From assembly GCF_000425465.1 (NCBI RefSeq), contig NZ_AUDM01000009.1, positions 62,001 to 126,000 on the forward strand: DNA of 64,000 nt, given 5' to 3'. Positions 1 through 9,668 of this stretch are shown here, piece after piece. The notes beneath the pieces were generated by a model. That model did not search any database, was not told where the DNA came from, and was given only the letters and a program-made list of their open reading frames with translations. Position 1 is the stretch's first letter. Each line of letters begins with the position of its first letter. A program made the position numbers and the translations under genes. The stretch comes from Flavobacterium filum DSM 17961. GTDB lineage: Bacteria; Bacteroidota; Bacteroidia; Flavobacteriales; Flavobacteriaceae.

Positions 1-1104
1 CCAAAAGACGAAGAAGCATTGGTTCGGGTCATCAATTATCCCGCACGTGGAATCGGGGATTCCACCATTGAAAAATTAACAGTGGCGGCAAATCATTACA
101 AACGTTCCATCTTTGAAGTGATGGAAAATATTGATAAGATTGACCTCAAACTCAACTCCGGAACCAAGCAAAAATTGGAAGATTTTGTGATGATGATTAA
201 AAGTTTTCAGGTCATCAACGAAAATCAGGATGCATTTTATTTGGCTGAACATGTGACGAAAAAAACCGGATTGATTCAGGAATTGAAAAAAGACGGCACA
301 CAGGAAGGCATTCAACGCATTGAAAATATTGAAGAATTACTCAATGGTATCAAAGACTTTATTGAAGGGCAAAAAGAAATAGACGGTGCACGTGGTGCCT
401 TATCAGAATTTTTAGAAGATGTAGCTTTAGCAACCGATTTAGACAAGGACACCGGCGACGACGACCGTGTGGCATTAATGACCATTCACCTAGCGAAAGG
501 ATTAGAATTTCCAACGGTTTTTATCGTGGGAATGGAAGAAGATTTATTTCCAAGTGCGATGAGTTTGAACACCCGAAGCGAATTGGAAGAAGAACGCCGT
601 TTGTTTTATGTTGCTTTGACACGTGCGGAACATCAAGCGTATTTAACTTACGCACAATCCCGTTACCGTTGGGGGAAATTAATGGATAGTGAACCTTCGC
701 GTTTTATTGAAGAAATTGACGACCGATATCTGGAATTTGTGAGTCCGGTTGAAACAGGTTATCGATACAAACCGATGATTGACACCGACATTTTTGGTGA
801 TATTGATAAATCAAAATTACGATTAGCGAAACCTACAAACGGAACGCCACCTAAACGATATGGTGAAGAACCGACATCCACTGTCCGAAAATTAAAACCG
901 GTTTCTGGAAATGCACCCAGTGGAAATAACTTGTTTGATTCCAAATTAATTCCCGGAAATATTGTGATGCACGAACGTTTTGGAAAAGGTGAAGTCCTCA
1001 ACTTAGAAGGCGTTGGAGCCGACAAAAAAGCTGAAATCAAATTTGAAGTGGGTGGAATTAAGAAGTTGTTGCTGCGTTTTGCGAAACTGGATGTCATTGG
1101 ATAA
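1..1104 (+). CDS. uvrD: UvrD/PcrA-type ATP-dependent DNA helicase, C-terminal part (5' end outside window)
   Basis: Superfamily 1 helicase that unwinds DNA 3'-5' in repair and replication restart. The reading frame is already open at base 1, so the ATP-binding N-terminal half lies upstream of the window. About 367 residues are visible. Helicase motif V is seen as the MTIHLAKGLEFPTVF segment (near base 478). Motif VI is seen as EEERRLFYVALTRA (near base 586), with the arginine that contacts ATP. The tail ending in FGKGEVLNLEG and the following basic strand match the C-terminal PcrA/UvrD domain that binds RNA polymerase in other bacteria. The frame ends normally with TAA. PcrA and UvrD cannot be told apart here; Bacteroidota usually have one such protein. 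Confidence 0.93.
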   Translation, partial: PKDEEALVRVINYPARGIGDSTIEKLTVAANHYKRSIFEVMENIDKIDLKLNSGTKQKLEDFVMMIKSFQVINENQDAFYLAEHVTKKTGLIQELKKDGTQEGIQRIENIEELLNGIKDFIEGQKEIDGARGALSEFLEDVALATDLDKDTGDDDRVALMTIHLAKGLEFPTVFIVGMEEDLFPSAMSLNTRSELEEERRLFYVALTRAEHQAYLTYAQSRYRWGKLMDSEPSRFIEEIDDRYLEFVSPVETGYRYKPMIDTDIFGDIDKSKLRLAKPTNGTPPKRYGEEPTSTVRKLKPVSGNAPSGNNLFDSKLIPGNIVMHERFGKGEVLNLEGVGADKKAEIKFEVGGIKKLLLRFAKLDVIG

Positions 1105-1105
1105 A

Positions 1106-1137
1106 GTTTAAAAGTTTAAGTGTTTAAAAGTTTAAAA
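1106..1137. repeat. Tandem array, 8-base period (GTTTAAAA-like, 4 units)
   Basis: Units begin at 1106, 1114, 1122 and 1130, exactly 8 bases apart: GTTTAAAA, GTTTAAGT, GTTTAAAA, GTTTAAAA, then GG. The array begins two bases after the helicase stop codon. The same word recurs in the gaps at 27675 and 31928, and as its reverse complement at 28102. Confidence 0.9.
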
Positions 1138-1180
1138 GGTTTTGGGCACTTAGTTTTCAAAACAAAGTATTTACCCAATC

Positions 1181-1207
1181 TTGTCATTCCGAAAGGAGGA
1201 AACTCTT
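1181..1207. repeat. Possible dispersed flavobacterial intergenic repeat (GTCATTCCGA type)
   Basis: The stretch holds GTCATTCCGAAAGGAGGAAA followed by CTCTTA. From memory, GTCATTCCGA...GGAGGAATCT is a widespread intergenic repeat core in Flavobacteriia. Only one copy was noticed in this window, so the call rests on recall. Confidence 0.35.
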
Positions 1208-1243
1208 AAATAAAGAAAAATTAATAATACGATATAGAAAAAA

Positions 1244-1283
1244 CCCTTAGTACCTTAGTACCACAGCACCTTAGAACCTTAAA
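1244..1283. repeat. Tandem array, 8-base period (ACCTTAGT-like, 5 units) abutting a start codon
   Basis: Units at 1244, 1252, 1260, 1268 and 1276 read CCCTTAGT, ACCTTAGT, ACCACAGC, ACCTTAGA and ACCTTAAA, in exact register. The ATG of the next gene is at 1285, two bases after the last unit. The array therefore occupies the place where a ribosome binding site would be; no AGGAGG-like site is seen. Confidence 0.88.
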
Positions 1284-1284
1284 G

Positions 1285-1761
1285 ATGAAATATACCCGTT
1301 TAACCAAAGAACAATTCGAAGCCCTCCACCAAGAATTCGCTAATTTTTTAGCCACTCAATCCATTGATAAAAAAGAATGGGATGAATTAAAAATGAATAA
1401 ACCCGAAGTAGCCGAACAAGAACTCGATGTGTTTTCGGATTTGATTTGGGAAGGTGTTTTGGCACAAACGAAATATGTAGAGCATTTTTCAAAAAATCAT
1501 ATTTTTCTATTCCATTTTTTGGAAACCGAAGTAAAATCGATTGTGTTGAAAACCTTGGAACCCGAAGTTGATTTTATGACTTCCAAAGGATTGGAATGGA
1601 TGGTCAATAATTTATTTACCGATGCCATTGACATTCATGTGGGACGAAAAGAATACCAAGGCGAACGAAATGCCGCCATTTTTGACATCATCCAACAAGG
1701 AGCAATTTTAAGCGACGGACAATTGTACCAACAAATTGATAACATCGTAAACGCAAAGTAA
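1285..1761 (+). CDS. Conserved flavobacterial protein of unknown function (possibly DUF6495)
   Basis: A 158-residue soluble, acidic protein with no signal peptide or membrane segment. It looks mostly helical, with a central aromatic stretch (FSKNHIFLFHFLETEV, about residues 72-87). From memory it resembles DUF6495, a family seen in Flavobacteriia beside ligA, but no catalytic motif is visible and no function is assigned. It lies between the helicase and ligA on the same strand, and period-8 arrays fill both flanking gaps. It may be co-transcribed with ligA, because only 50 bases separate them. Confidence 0.75.
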   Translation: MKYTRLTKEQFEALHQEFANFLATQSIDKKEWDELKMNKPEVAEQELDVFSDLIWEGVLAQTKYVEHFSKNHIFLFHFLETEVKSIVLKTLEPEVDFMTSKGLEWMVNNLFTDAIDIHVGRKEYQGERNAAIFDIIQQGAILSDGQLYQQIDNIVNAK

Positions 1762-1808
1762 CCTCAGTACCTCAGTACCTTAGCCACTTAGAACCTTAGC
1801 ACCTATAA
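1761..1808. repeat. Tandem array, 8-base period (ACCTCAGT/ACCTTAGC, 6 units) before ligA
   Basis: Units at 1761, 1769, 1777, 1785, 1793 and 1801 read ACCTCAGT, ACCTCAGT, ACCTTAGC, CACTTAGA, ACCTTAGC and ACCTATAA. The first unit shares its A with the preceding stop codon. The last unit ends 3 bases before the ligA ATG at 1812. The word is close to that of the array at 1244. Confidence 0.9.
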
Positions 1809-3806
<1,998 letters not shown>

Positions 3807-4102
3807 GGTAATTGAAAGTTAGATTTATTAAATTTTTAAGGAAAATTTTATTAATTTGTAAATAAATTAATAATGTTGTATGAATTGGTTGCTATTTAGT
3901 AGTTAGTAAACAGCTTAGTAGAAGCGTTGAAAAAATACGCAAATTAAACTGTTTCTAATGTTACTAAACAAAGTAATAAAGTGAAATTATTAGTAAGAGG
4001 ATTACCTATTACACCTTAAAAACGTAACAACTTAATACAAAATATAATGCTTAAGGAGAAGATGTGAGGAGGAATTAGGTTGTATTATTTTTATGAACAA
4101 CA
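3807..4102. other. Intergenic region with no recognised feature
   Basis: About 296 AT-rich bases between ligA and a minus-strand gene. No open frame, tRNA, clear hairpin terminator or period-7/8 array was seen. Confidence 0.5.
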
Positions 4103-4336
4103 TTAATCTCGCATCATCATAAAATTGGTTACACTGTAATTGTTATCAGTTGAATACTCTTTAGCTGTATCATCAAAAAAAGTTTTTTCCTTGTACTTAG
4201 TGAAGTAATCAACAGTATATTTTACAAAATCTTCTTTGTTAGAAGGTACTACTAAAAATACGTGCTCATTGTTGCCAATCATCGTAGTGTGCCCAGTGAC
4301 AGTTTCTTTAAATTCTAAAGCTTCTTGATAAGTCAT
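4103..4336 (-). CDS. Small hypothetical protein (77 aa)
   Basis: I do not recognise this protein. It has 77 residues starting MTYQEALEF, is soluble, contains a central hydrophobic strand (HVFLVVPSNKEDF) and ends in FMMMRD. The frame could start 27 bases further upstream. I chose the ATG at 4336 because a -7 box (TACTTTTG on the minus strand, 4361-4368) overlaps the longer start. It stands alone, in an AT-rich patch of orphan genes between ligA and guaB. Confidence 0.6.
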   Translation of the reverse strand: MTYQEALEFKETVTGHTTMIGNNEHVFLVVPSNKEDFVKYTVDYFTKYKEKTFFDDTAKEYSTDNNYSVTNFMMMRD

Positions 4337-4360
4337 AATAAAATATTTAACTGTGAAAAT

Positions 4361-4368
4361 CAAAAGTA
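4361..4368 (-). promoter_or_regulatory. Bacteroidota -7 promoter box
   Basis: Reads TACTTTTG on the minus strand, matching TAnnTTTG, about 25 bases upstream of the ATG at 4336. It rules out the longer reading of that gene. Confidence 0.55.
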
Positions 4369-4583
4369 AGAAAAATTAACTAATTTAGCAAAAAGCCGAT
4401 TTGCTAACAGCGGTTTTGCAATATGCAGAGCTTCAGCATAACAGAATCAACAGTTTTTACTTGTGGCATACAAAAATATAAACAATTGGCTTATCGAGTT
4501 CCTTACCTAGCAAAGCTATAAAACGTTGGTGGTTATGATAAAGTAGAAAAGACGTAACTTTAACATCTTGGACTAACTATGGA

Positions 4584-5084
4584 TTACAAAGATACTTTTG
4601 GTGTAAATAGTTCCATTTCTCTACACATTCTATTTATTTCTTGTTCTATGTATTTCTCATTTTTATAACTTAATAAACCAACAGGATAAAAATTAAAAAG
4701 TGATTCAAAAACTTCTCCTTTTCTATCGTTAAAATAGTCAATATCGTTTTTTGTTACTTTACCAACATAACTATTACTTAATGTTCTTATTTCACCAAAT
4801 ATTCTATTATTAATACTTTTTAAATAAGTATCAATATGAGATTCTTTATCAAATAAATTTTGCCAATATAAAAAATGGTTAATTTCAGAAACTATAAAAT
4901 TAGAAGAATATTTATCATCTATAGTTTCAAACTTTTCTGAAGAAGGATTGTATTTTATGATTACTTTATTATCAACGAAGTTCTTGTTGAACTCAATAAT
5001 ATTAAGTGTAGCAAGTTCAATATTTTCTTTATGAGGAGAAATAGAAAAGTCAAAATCAGAACGTAAAATAATAAATTCACACAT
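4584..5084 (-). CDS. Hypothetical protein (166 aa)
   Basis: An unrecognised soluble protein starting MCEFIILRSDFDF. The frame stays open to 5213, which would add a hydrophobic N-terminus and overlap the divergent gene at 5140. A TATATTTG box at 5103-5110 on the minus strand places transcription start inside that extension, so the ATG at 5084 is preferred. The sequence is rich in Asn, Lys and Ile and no motif was found. Its size, isolation and divergent lipoprotein/membrane neighbours would fit an accessory or immunity-type gene, but that is a guess. Confidence 0.6.
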   Translation of the reverse strand: MCEFIILRSDFDFSISPHKENIELATLNIIEFNKNFVDNKVIIKYNPSSEKFETIDDKYSSNFIVSEINHFLYWQNLFDKESHIDTYLKSINNRIFGEIRTLSNSYVGKVTKNDIDYFNDRKGEVFESLFNFYPVGLLSYKNEKYIEQEINRMCREMELFTPKVSL

Positions 5085-5102
5085 AATTAAAATTTTAAAA
5101 CA

Positions 5103-5110
5103 CAAATATA
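5103..5110 (-). promoter_or_regulatory. Bacteroidota -7 promoter box
   Basis: Reads TATATTTG on the minus strand, 18 bases upstream of the ATG at 5084. A perfect match to TAnnTTTG, it is the main reason for the shorter start of the 166-residue gene. Confidence 0.6.
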
Positions 5111-5139
5111 TTATATAAATTGCATTAAAAATATAAGCA

Positions 5140-5556
5140 ATGAGTAAAACAATCGAAATCAAAAAAGTACATATTAGAAATTTATTTTTATCATTAATTT
5201 TAGGTTTCGTCATTTTATACGGATTAGAGCACTTTGGAAATTTTAGTTATCTTCCTGATGCACCAACTGAATACAGTAGTGATGGTAGAATAAAAGCGGT
5301 GGTTGAAGTTCCATACTCGACAAAAATTTTACGAATTAATTTTGACTCATATTTCGGCAAAAGAATAGAAACTAATGGAAATGGTTTTGATTTATATGAT
5401 TTACATTATTCAGACACGGATTTCAATAAGTATTCCACTAAAAGTTATTACTATACACAAGCAGCAATAAAAGATTACAAATTTGGAATATATATTTCCT
5501 TAGGTTTATTTATTATTTCTCTATTTTTCACAAACTTTAAAATTAAATTAACATAA
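5140..5556 (+). CDS. Hypothetical membrane protein (138 aa)
   Basis: An unrecognised protein with two predicted membrane helices, at about residues 12-32 (NLFLSLILGFVILYG) and 113-131 (FGIYISLGLFIISLFF). They frame a roughly 80-residue hydrophilic, Tyr/Asp-rich loop that probably faces the periplasm. Its stop codon overlaps the start of the next gene (TAATG at 5554-5558), so the two are translationally coupled. Confidence 0.65.
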   Translation: MSKTIEIKKVHIRNLFLSLILGFVILYGLEHFGNFSYLPDAPTEYSSDGRIKAVVEVPYSTKILRINFDSYFGKRIETNGNGFDLYDLHYSDTDFNKYSTKSYYYTQAAIKDYKFGIYISLGLFIISLFFTNFKIKLT

Positions 5557-6107
5557 TGAAAAAGCGATTAATTGTAATATCAAGTTTCTTATTTATATCT
5601 TGTTTTACAGAACCAAAAAAAGCTGAAGAAAAAGAGGACAAAATCGAGAATGTAATTGTTGAAAAAGAAGTTGAAGAAATTGAATATGCTCAACCGTTAC
5701 AAATAGAATCAAAAATTAGTGGCGAAGATTTTGCAAAAAGTATTTTAATAAAAACATTTGACTCCAATTCTGAAATATACAATCATTATGATGGTTGTGG
5801 ATGTTATTTTGCAAGTACTAAAGAGGATTTTTATGCAGGAGATAAAAATGTATTTTTTGGAACATTTTTGGGAGAAAAAGACTCAAATATTGAATTATTA
5901 ATAAATGACAAAACCGAAAGATTATTTTTTGATGGTAAAGATGAAGTTGATTCTGAAGTATATTATAAATATACAAATTCTCAACACGAAGCTCTTATTA
6001 AATTAAAAAAAGAAAACATAGAATCTGAAGAAGGATTATACTTATCAGGAGGTATAATTGTTGATAAAATTTACGTGTCAGGGCTTTTTGGCAGATGTGG
6101 ATGCTAA
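5556..6107 (+). CDS. Putative lipoprotein with glycine-cysteine motifs
   Basis: A 183-residue protein with a lipoprotein signal: basic start MKKR, hydrophobic stretch and lipobox FISC with the lipidated cysteine at about residue 16. A Glu/Lys-rich linker follows. Paired cysteines occur in GCGCYF (about residue 80) and the C-terminal GRCGC, which could bind a metal or form disulfides. It is coupled to the upstream membrane protein by a one-base overlap. The function is unknown. Confidence 0.7.
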   Translation: MKKRLIVISSFLFISCFTEPKKAEEKEDKIENVIVEKEVEEIEYAQPLQIESKISGEDFAKSILIKTFDSNSEIYNHYDGCGCYFASTKEDFYAGDKNVFFGTFLGEKDSNIELLINDKTERLFFDGKDEVDSEVYYKYTNSQHEALIKLKKENIESEEGLYLSGGIIVDKIYVSGLFGRCGC

Positions 6108-6180
6108 AAAATAGTAATTGTACAGCAACACTATACTAAAATCATTCTTTTTACTAAGAAAAAAAAGCCAATTAATTAAA

Positions 6181-6306
6181 AATTACAGTTATTACTCAGG
6201 AGGTTTTTTTATAGACGATTAACAATTAGCTCAATATTTTAAAAGTAAATTTTAGTCTGGAAAATTTATAGAAAAAGTAAAAACATTTAATAAAAATTTA
6301 TTATGA
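6181..6306 (+). pseudogene. Decayed reading frame remnant
   Basis: Read from 6181, the frame gives protein-like sequence (YSYYSGGFFIDD, QLAQYFKSKF, SGKFIEKVKTFNKNLL) broken by TAA at 6220-6222 and TAG at 6253-6255. The segments between the stops look like ordinary coding sequence rather than random AT-rich translation. It may be the tail of a lost gene of the orphan cluster. No start codon or homologue was recognised. Confidence 0.35.
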
Positions 6307-6599
6307 TGCGTTTAAGGGAAGAATTAGATTTAAATAGAATTTATGGAGAAGATATTTCTATTGAAGAAATAATTGAGCATAAAATTAAACCTTATAAATT
6401 TACCCCAAAATATATAGAAAAATATATAGAAAAATATTATATAGGTGCATATAAGTTTTTAAACTCTCCAAAATATTTAACTATTCAACCTTTATATAAA
6501 AGATTTTTAGAAGGTGTTGAAGATAAAGGTTTTAAAGAATGGTTTATTAAAGATGTTCACGAGTTTGTATTTACTGAGACGACCCAATTTTGGAAATAA
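6303..6599 (+). CDS. Small hypothetical protein (98 aa)
   Basis: An unrecognised charged helical protein of 98 residues containing an internal near-repeat (YIEKYIEKYY). Two consecutive ATG codons (6303 and 6306) could serve as start. Ends before the structured intergenic element. It lies in the same AT-rich orphan patch and may be an immunity or accessory gene, but no evidence fixes a role. Confidence 0.5.
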   Translation: MMRLREELDLNRIYGEDISIEEIIEHKIKPYKFTPKYIEKYIEKYYIGAYKFLNSPKYLTIQPLYKRFLEGVEDKGFKEWFIKDVHEFVFTETTQFWK

Positions 6600-6710
6600 T
6601 TTGACAGTTAGAATAATTTAAAAATAAATTTGAAAAATTAAATCATATTTCTTCTTTGTAAATAGAAATATCTGAGGAATAATTCCTTAACAGCACAATT
6701 CCCTAGCCCG

Positions 6711-6837
6711 TATTGCAGCAAAAATCTTTGTGCCGTTGCGGTTTAGTTTTTCTTAAAATGGGGAAGCGACCAACGGAAGCTCTCCCGATTTTTGTAGAAA
6801 AACAAACCGGAACAAACAAAATTGTAGCGGAAAGACG
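6711..6837. other. Structured intergenic element (long hairpin), candidate repeat or ncRNA
   Basis: The arm CGGTTTAGTTTTTCT (6739-6753) pairs with AGAAAAACAAACCG (6796-6809) with one bulged A. Inside it AAAATGGGGA (about 6755-6764) pairs with TCCCGATTTT with one mismatch, leaving a short loop. The flanks (AGCCCGTATTGCAGC on the left, TTGTAGCGGAAAGACGG on the right) are partly complementary. Base composition is more GC-rich than the surroundings. From memory, flavobacterial genomes carry dispersed intergenic elements with AGCCC and GCGGAAAG borders, which this resembles. It could also be a small structured RNA. Confidence 0.5.
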
Positions 6838-6875
6838 GAAAAGCTACTAAACAATAAACGAATGAAAAATTTTTC

Positions 6876-6883
6876 TACATTTG
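6876..6883 (+). promoter_or_regulatory. Bacteroidota -7 promoter box, almost leaderless
   Basis: TACATTTG lies only four bases before the ATG at 6888. Transcription would start at or next to the start codon, so the message may be leaderless. Confidence 0.5.
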
Positions 6884-6887
6884 GGGC

Positions 6888-7586
6888 ATGAATAACGTGA
6901 AGCCTTCCATTTTTTTATATTTTGCCTCCAGTATAATTGTACTGTTATCCGTTATTTTTAAATGGGAAGAACTGGAATTTTATGTAAAACCGATGGTGGT
7001 TCCTTCCATAATGTTTTACTATTTACAGTACCGTTTCAGGAGGGTGAATAATTGGTTGATCATTTCACTTATTGCCTGTTTTGTGGGCGATATGATGTTG
7101 TTGATTAATGATAATATCCCCATTTATTATGCCTTGGTTTGTTTCTTTATATGCTATGTGATTTTAATTTTTTATGGTATAAAAGACAGAATTCCTCAGC
7201 AATTTTCATGGATTTCTCTATTTCAAATCATTATTGGAATAGGTGCTTTGGTGTATGTTTTGTATTCCATCATCGATTTGATTGAACCCAACGGAATAAT
7301 CAGTTATGGGATGTTCGTAATTTATGGACTTTCCCTGTTGTTGTTGACCGAAATTGCCTTGTACAACTTTTTCTCAGAAGCATCAAAACAAGCGTTGTAT
7401 TTTTCAATCATGGCCTTAAGCATTGTAATTTCGGATGTTTTTTACGCATTTTACCATTTTATTGAACCGATTGAAATGTTTCATTACATTAATGTCTTTT
7501 TTCAATTGGCTACCTATTATTGCATTGTTTCCTACTTTTTGGTACGAAACGATCGTCCATCTAAATTTAGTAGGGTAGAAGAATAA
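6888..7586 (+). CDS. YhhN family integral membrane protein (lysoplasmalogenase-like)
   Basis: A 232-residue polytopic membrane protein with about eight hydrophobic helices. The family fingerprint is visible in the first half: a helix followed by the KP motif ([15 protein letters not shown], about residues 30-44) and a later helix with GDMMLL (about 67-72). Characterised relatives in animals (TMEM86) hydrolyse the vinyl ether bond of lysoplasmalogens; the role in bacteria is less clear. Eight bases separate its stop from the guaB promoter region, and guaB has its own promoter. Confidence 0.75.
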   Translation: MNNVKPSIFLYFASSIIVLLSVIFKWEELEFYVKPMVVPSIMFYYLQYRFRRVNNWLIISLIACFVGDMMLLINDNIPIYYALVCFFICYVILIFYGIKDRIPQQFSWISLFQIIIGIGALVYVLYSIIDLIEPNGIISYGMFVIYGLSLLLLTEIALYNFFSEASKQALYFSIMALSIVISDVFYAFYHFIEPIEMFHYINVFFQLATYYCIVSYFLVRNDRPSKFSRVEE

Positions 7587-7604
7587 ATCATTCGTGTTTT
7601 TTCG

Positions 7605-7612
7605 TATATTTG
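7605..7612 (+). promoter_or_regulatory. Bacteroidota -7 promoter box for guaB
   Basis: TATATTTG lies 26 bases before the guaB ATG at 7639 and downstream of the previous stop. It matches TAnnTTTG exactly. Confidence 0.65.
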
Positions 7613-7638
7613 CACGCAATTTAACTACAAATTGCAAC

Positions 7639-9111
7639 ATGAACGCACACACCACTAAAATCATCGGTGAAGGATTGACCTACGATGATGTTCTGCTGAT
7701 TCCCAACTATTCTGAAGTTTTGCCCCGAGAGGTCAGTATTCAATCTAAATTTTCAAGAAATATTACGCTAAATGTTCCTATTGCTTCGGCTGCGATGGAT
7801 ACGGTTACCGAGAGCTCCATGGCGATTGCGATGGCTCAAGAAGGCGGAATAGGCGTTTTGCACAAAAACATGACCATTGAACAACAAGCCACTAAAGTCA
7901 GAAAAGTAAAACGTGCTGAAGCCGGAATGATACTCGATCCGGTAACGTTACCTTTGACAGCAACGGTTGGCGATGCTAAATCGGCTATGCGTGAGTTTAG
8001 TATTGGCGGTATTCCCGTGGTGGATGAAAATGGCATTTTGAAAGGGATTGTGACCAATCGTGATTTGCGTTTTGAAAAAATTAATTCGCGTTCGATTTTG
8101 GAAGTGATGACGTCTGAACATCTGGTTACTGCTGCCGAAGGAACTACCTTGCAAGAAGCAGAAGGCATTTTGCAGCAAAATAAAATTGAAAAATTACCGG
8201 TAGTCGATAACCAATTCAAGCTAATAGGTTTGATTACGTTTCGAGATATTACGAAGCTGAATCAAAAACCGATTGCGAACAAAGATAAATTTGGTCGTTT
8301 GCGAGTAGCAGCTGCACTTGGTGTAACGGCAGATGCGTTGGAACGTGCTACTGCTTTGGTAAATGCCGGTGTAGATGCGGTAATTATCGATACGGCTCAC
8401 GGACATACACAAGGTGTTGTGACGGTTTTAAAACAAGTGAAAGCGAAATTCCCGGATTTGGATGTGGTGGTGGGTAACATTGCTACTCCGGAAGCCGCCA
8501 AATATTTGGTTGAAAACGGTGCAGATGCGGTTAAAGTGGGTATCGGACCGGGTTCTATTTGTACGACGCGAGTGGTGGCCGGTGTTGGATTTCCACAGTT
8601 TTCTGCGGTGTTGGAAGTGGCAGCAGCGATAAAAGGCAGCGGCGTTCCCGTGATTGCCGATGGCGGAATTCGGTATACGGGTGATATTCCAAAAGCGATT
8701 GCTGCCGGTGCAGATTGTGTAATGTTGGGTTCATTATTAGCCGGAACCAAAGAATCGCCGGGAGAAACCATTATTTTTGAAGGAAGAAAATTCAAATCGT
8801 ATCGTGGAATGGGTTCGGTGGAAGCGATGCAGGAAGGGTCAAAAGACCGATATTTTCAAGATGTAGAAGACGATGTGAAGAAATTAGTACCAGAAGGCAT
8901 TGTGGGTCGCGTACCGTACAAAGGAGAATTAAACGAAAGTATGCAGCAGTTTATTGGTGGACTTCGTGCCGGAATGGGTTATTGCGGAGCAAAAGATATT
9001 CCGACTTTACAAGAAACAGGAAGATTCGTGCGAATTACAGCCAGTGGAATAGGGGAAAGCCACCCACACAATGTAACGATTACAAAAGAAGCTCCGAATT
9101 ATTCGAGGTAG
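7639..9111 (+). CDS. guaB: Inosine-5'-monophosphate dehydrogenase GuaB
   Basis: Oxidises IMP to XMP with NAD+, the committed step of GMP synthesis. 490 residues, full length. The N-terminal LTYDDVLL motif is typical. Two CBS domains occupy about residues 97-210. The catalytic loop GSICTTR holds the active cysteine near residue 306, and the phosphate-binding segment [10 protein letters not shown] and the YRGMGS flap follow. The frame is open 45 bases further upstream, but that segment contains the promoter box at 7605-7612, so the ATG at 7639 is used. A weak hairpin terminator follows. Confidence 0.97.
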   Translation: MNAHTTKIIGEGLTYDDVLLIPNYSEVLPREVSIQSKFSRNITLNVPIASAAMDTVTESSMAIAMAQEGGIGVLHKNMTIEQQATKVRKVKRAEAGMILDPVTLPLTATVGDAKSAMREFSIGGIPVVDENGILKGIVTNRDLRFEKINSRSILEVMTSEHLVTAAEGTTLQEAEGILQQNKIEKLPVVDNQFKLIGLITFRDITKLNQKPIANKDKFGRLRVAAALGVTADALERATALVNAGVDAVIIDTAHGHTQGVVTVLKQVKAKFPDLDVVVGNIATPEAAKYLVENGADAVKVGIGPGSICTTRVVAGVGFPQFSAVLEVAAAIKGSGVPVIADGGIRYTGDIPKAIAAGADCVMLGSLLAGTKESPGETIIFEGRKFKSYRGMGSVEAMQEGSKDRYFQDVEDDVKKLVPEGIVGRVPYKGELNESMQQFIGGLRAGMGYCGAKDIPTLQETGRFVRITASGIGESHPHNVTITKEAPNYSR

Positions 9112-9207
9112 AAAGATTATTTATGAAAAGTCTTGCTGACTTGGGTTGTTTTTTTTGGACATAAATTGTCTAGTTCTAAATATTCGATATTGATTATTAG
9201 AAAAAAA

Positions 9208-9250
9208 CTAAAAACAACATTAAAAAGTTTGTTACTGTTTTTAGTTTTTT
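9208..9250 (+). terminator. Possible intrinsic terminator after guaB
   Basis: CTAAAAACA (9208-9216) and TGTTTTTAG (9236-9244) form a 9-base perfect inverted repeat followed by a run of T. The stem is AT-rich and the loop long, so the call is weak. Confidence 0.4.
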
Positions 9251-9401
9251 TAATTATTTAATACATTTGAATATTAAATATTCCCTTGTTATATTGTTTT
9301 ATTATTTTTTTTAGTTAAATTTTTTCAGTTAAGATTTAAGCTCCCCCAAAAATAGTACAGTTTAAAAGTAGAAAAAAAAGTATTAATTTTAAACTGTCAA
9401 T

Positions 9402-9668
9402 ATGAATAAGAGTAAATTCATTCCGACCCAAATTGCCTAGATTTTAAAAGAATTTGAACTTGGCAAAGATGCAGAGACTCTATCACGGGAGTATGGAGTT
9501 AGCAAAGCAACCTTTTATAAATGGCGTCAACGCTATGGTGGTATGGAAGCCAGTGAACTCAAACGCATTAAGCAATTAGAGGAAGAGAACACGAAGTTAA
9601 AACGCATGTATGCGGATTTGGCCTTAGAGTTAGATATGGCAAAATACATCATTGAAAAAAAGCTTTAA
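9402..9668 (+). pseudogene. IS3-family OrfA with premature amber codon
   Basis: The transposase helix-turn-helix subunit would have 88 residues. An HTH segment ([15 protein letters not shown]) is followed by a leucine-zipper-like region ([21 protein letters not shown]) that mediates OrfA/OrfAB multimers. Codon 13 is TAG (9438-9440), interrupting the frame before the HTH. The next in-frame ATG (near 9543) lies after the HTH, so no good restart is available. Either this copy is dead, TAG is read through, or there is a sequencing error. The rest of the frame is intact, suggesting recent damage. Confidence 0.8.
9656..9662 (+). promoter_or_regulatory. Programmed -1 frameshift heptamer
   Basis: A AAA AAG sits in the zero frame of OrfA six codons or fewer before its stop. 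It is the classical X XXY YYZ slippery site. A shift here enters the OrfB frame directly, and OrfB is open from this point to its stop. Confidence 0.75.

Noticed and set aside
5085-5213. N-terminal extension of the minus-strand gene ending at 4584 (hydrophobic leader)
   Set aside because: It would overlap the divergent gene at 5140 and contains the promoter box at 5103-5110.
9122-9164. Short open frame after guaB
   Set aside because: It is the out-of-frame continuation of the guaB region and codes for nothing recognisable.
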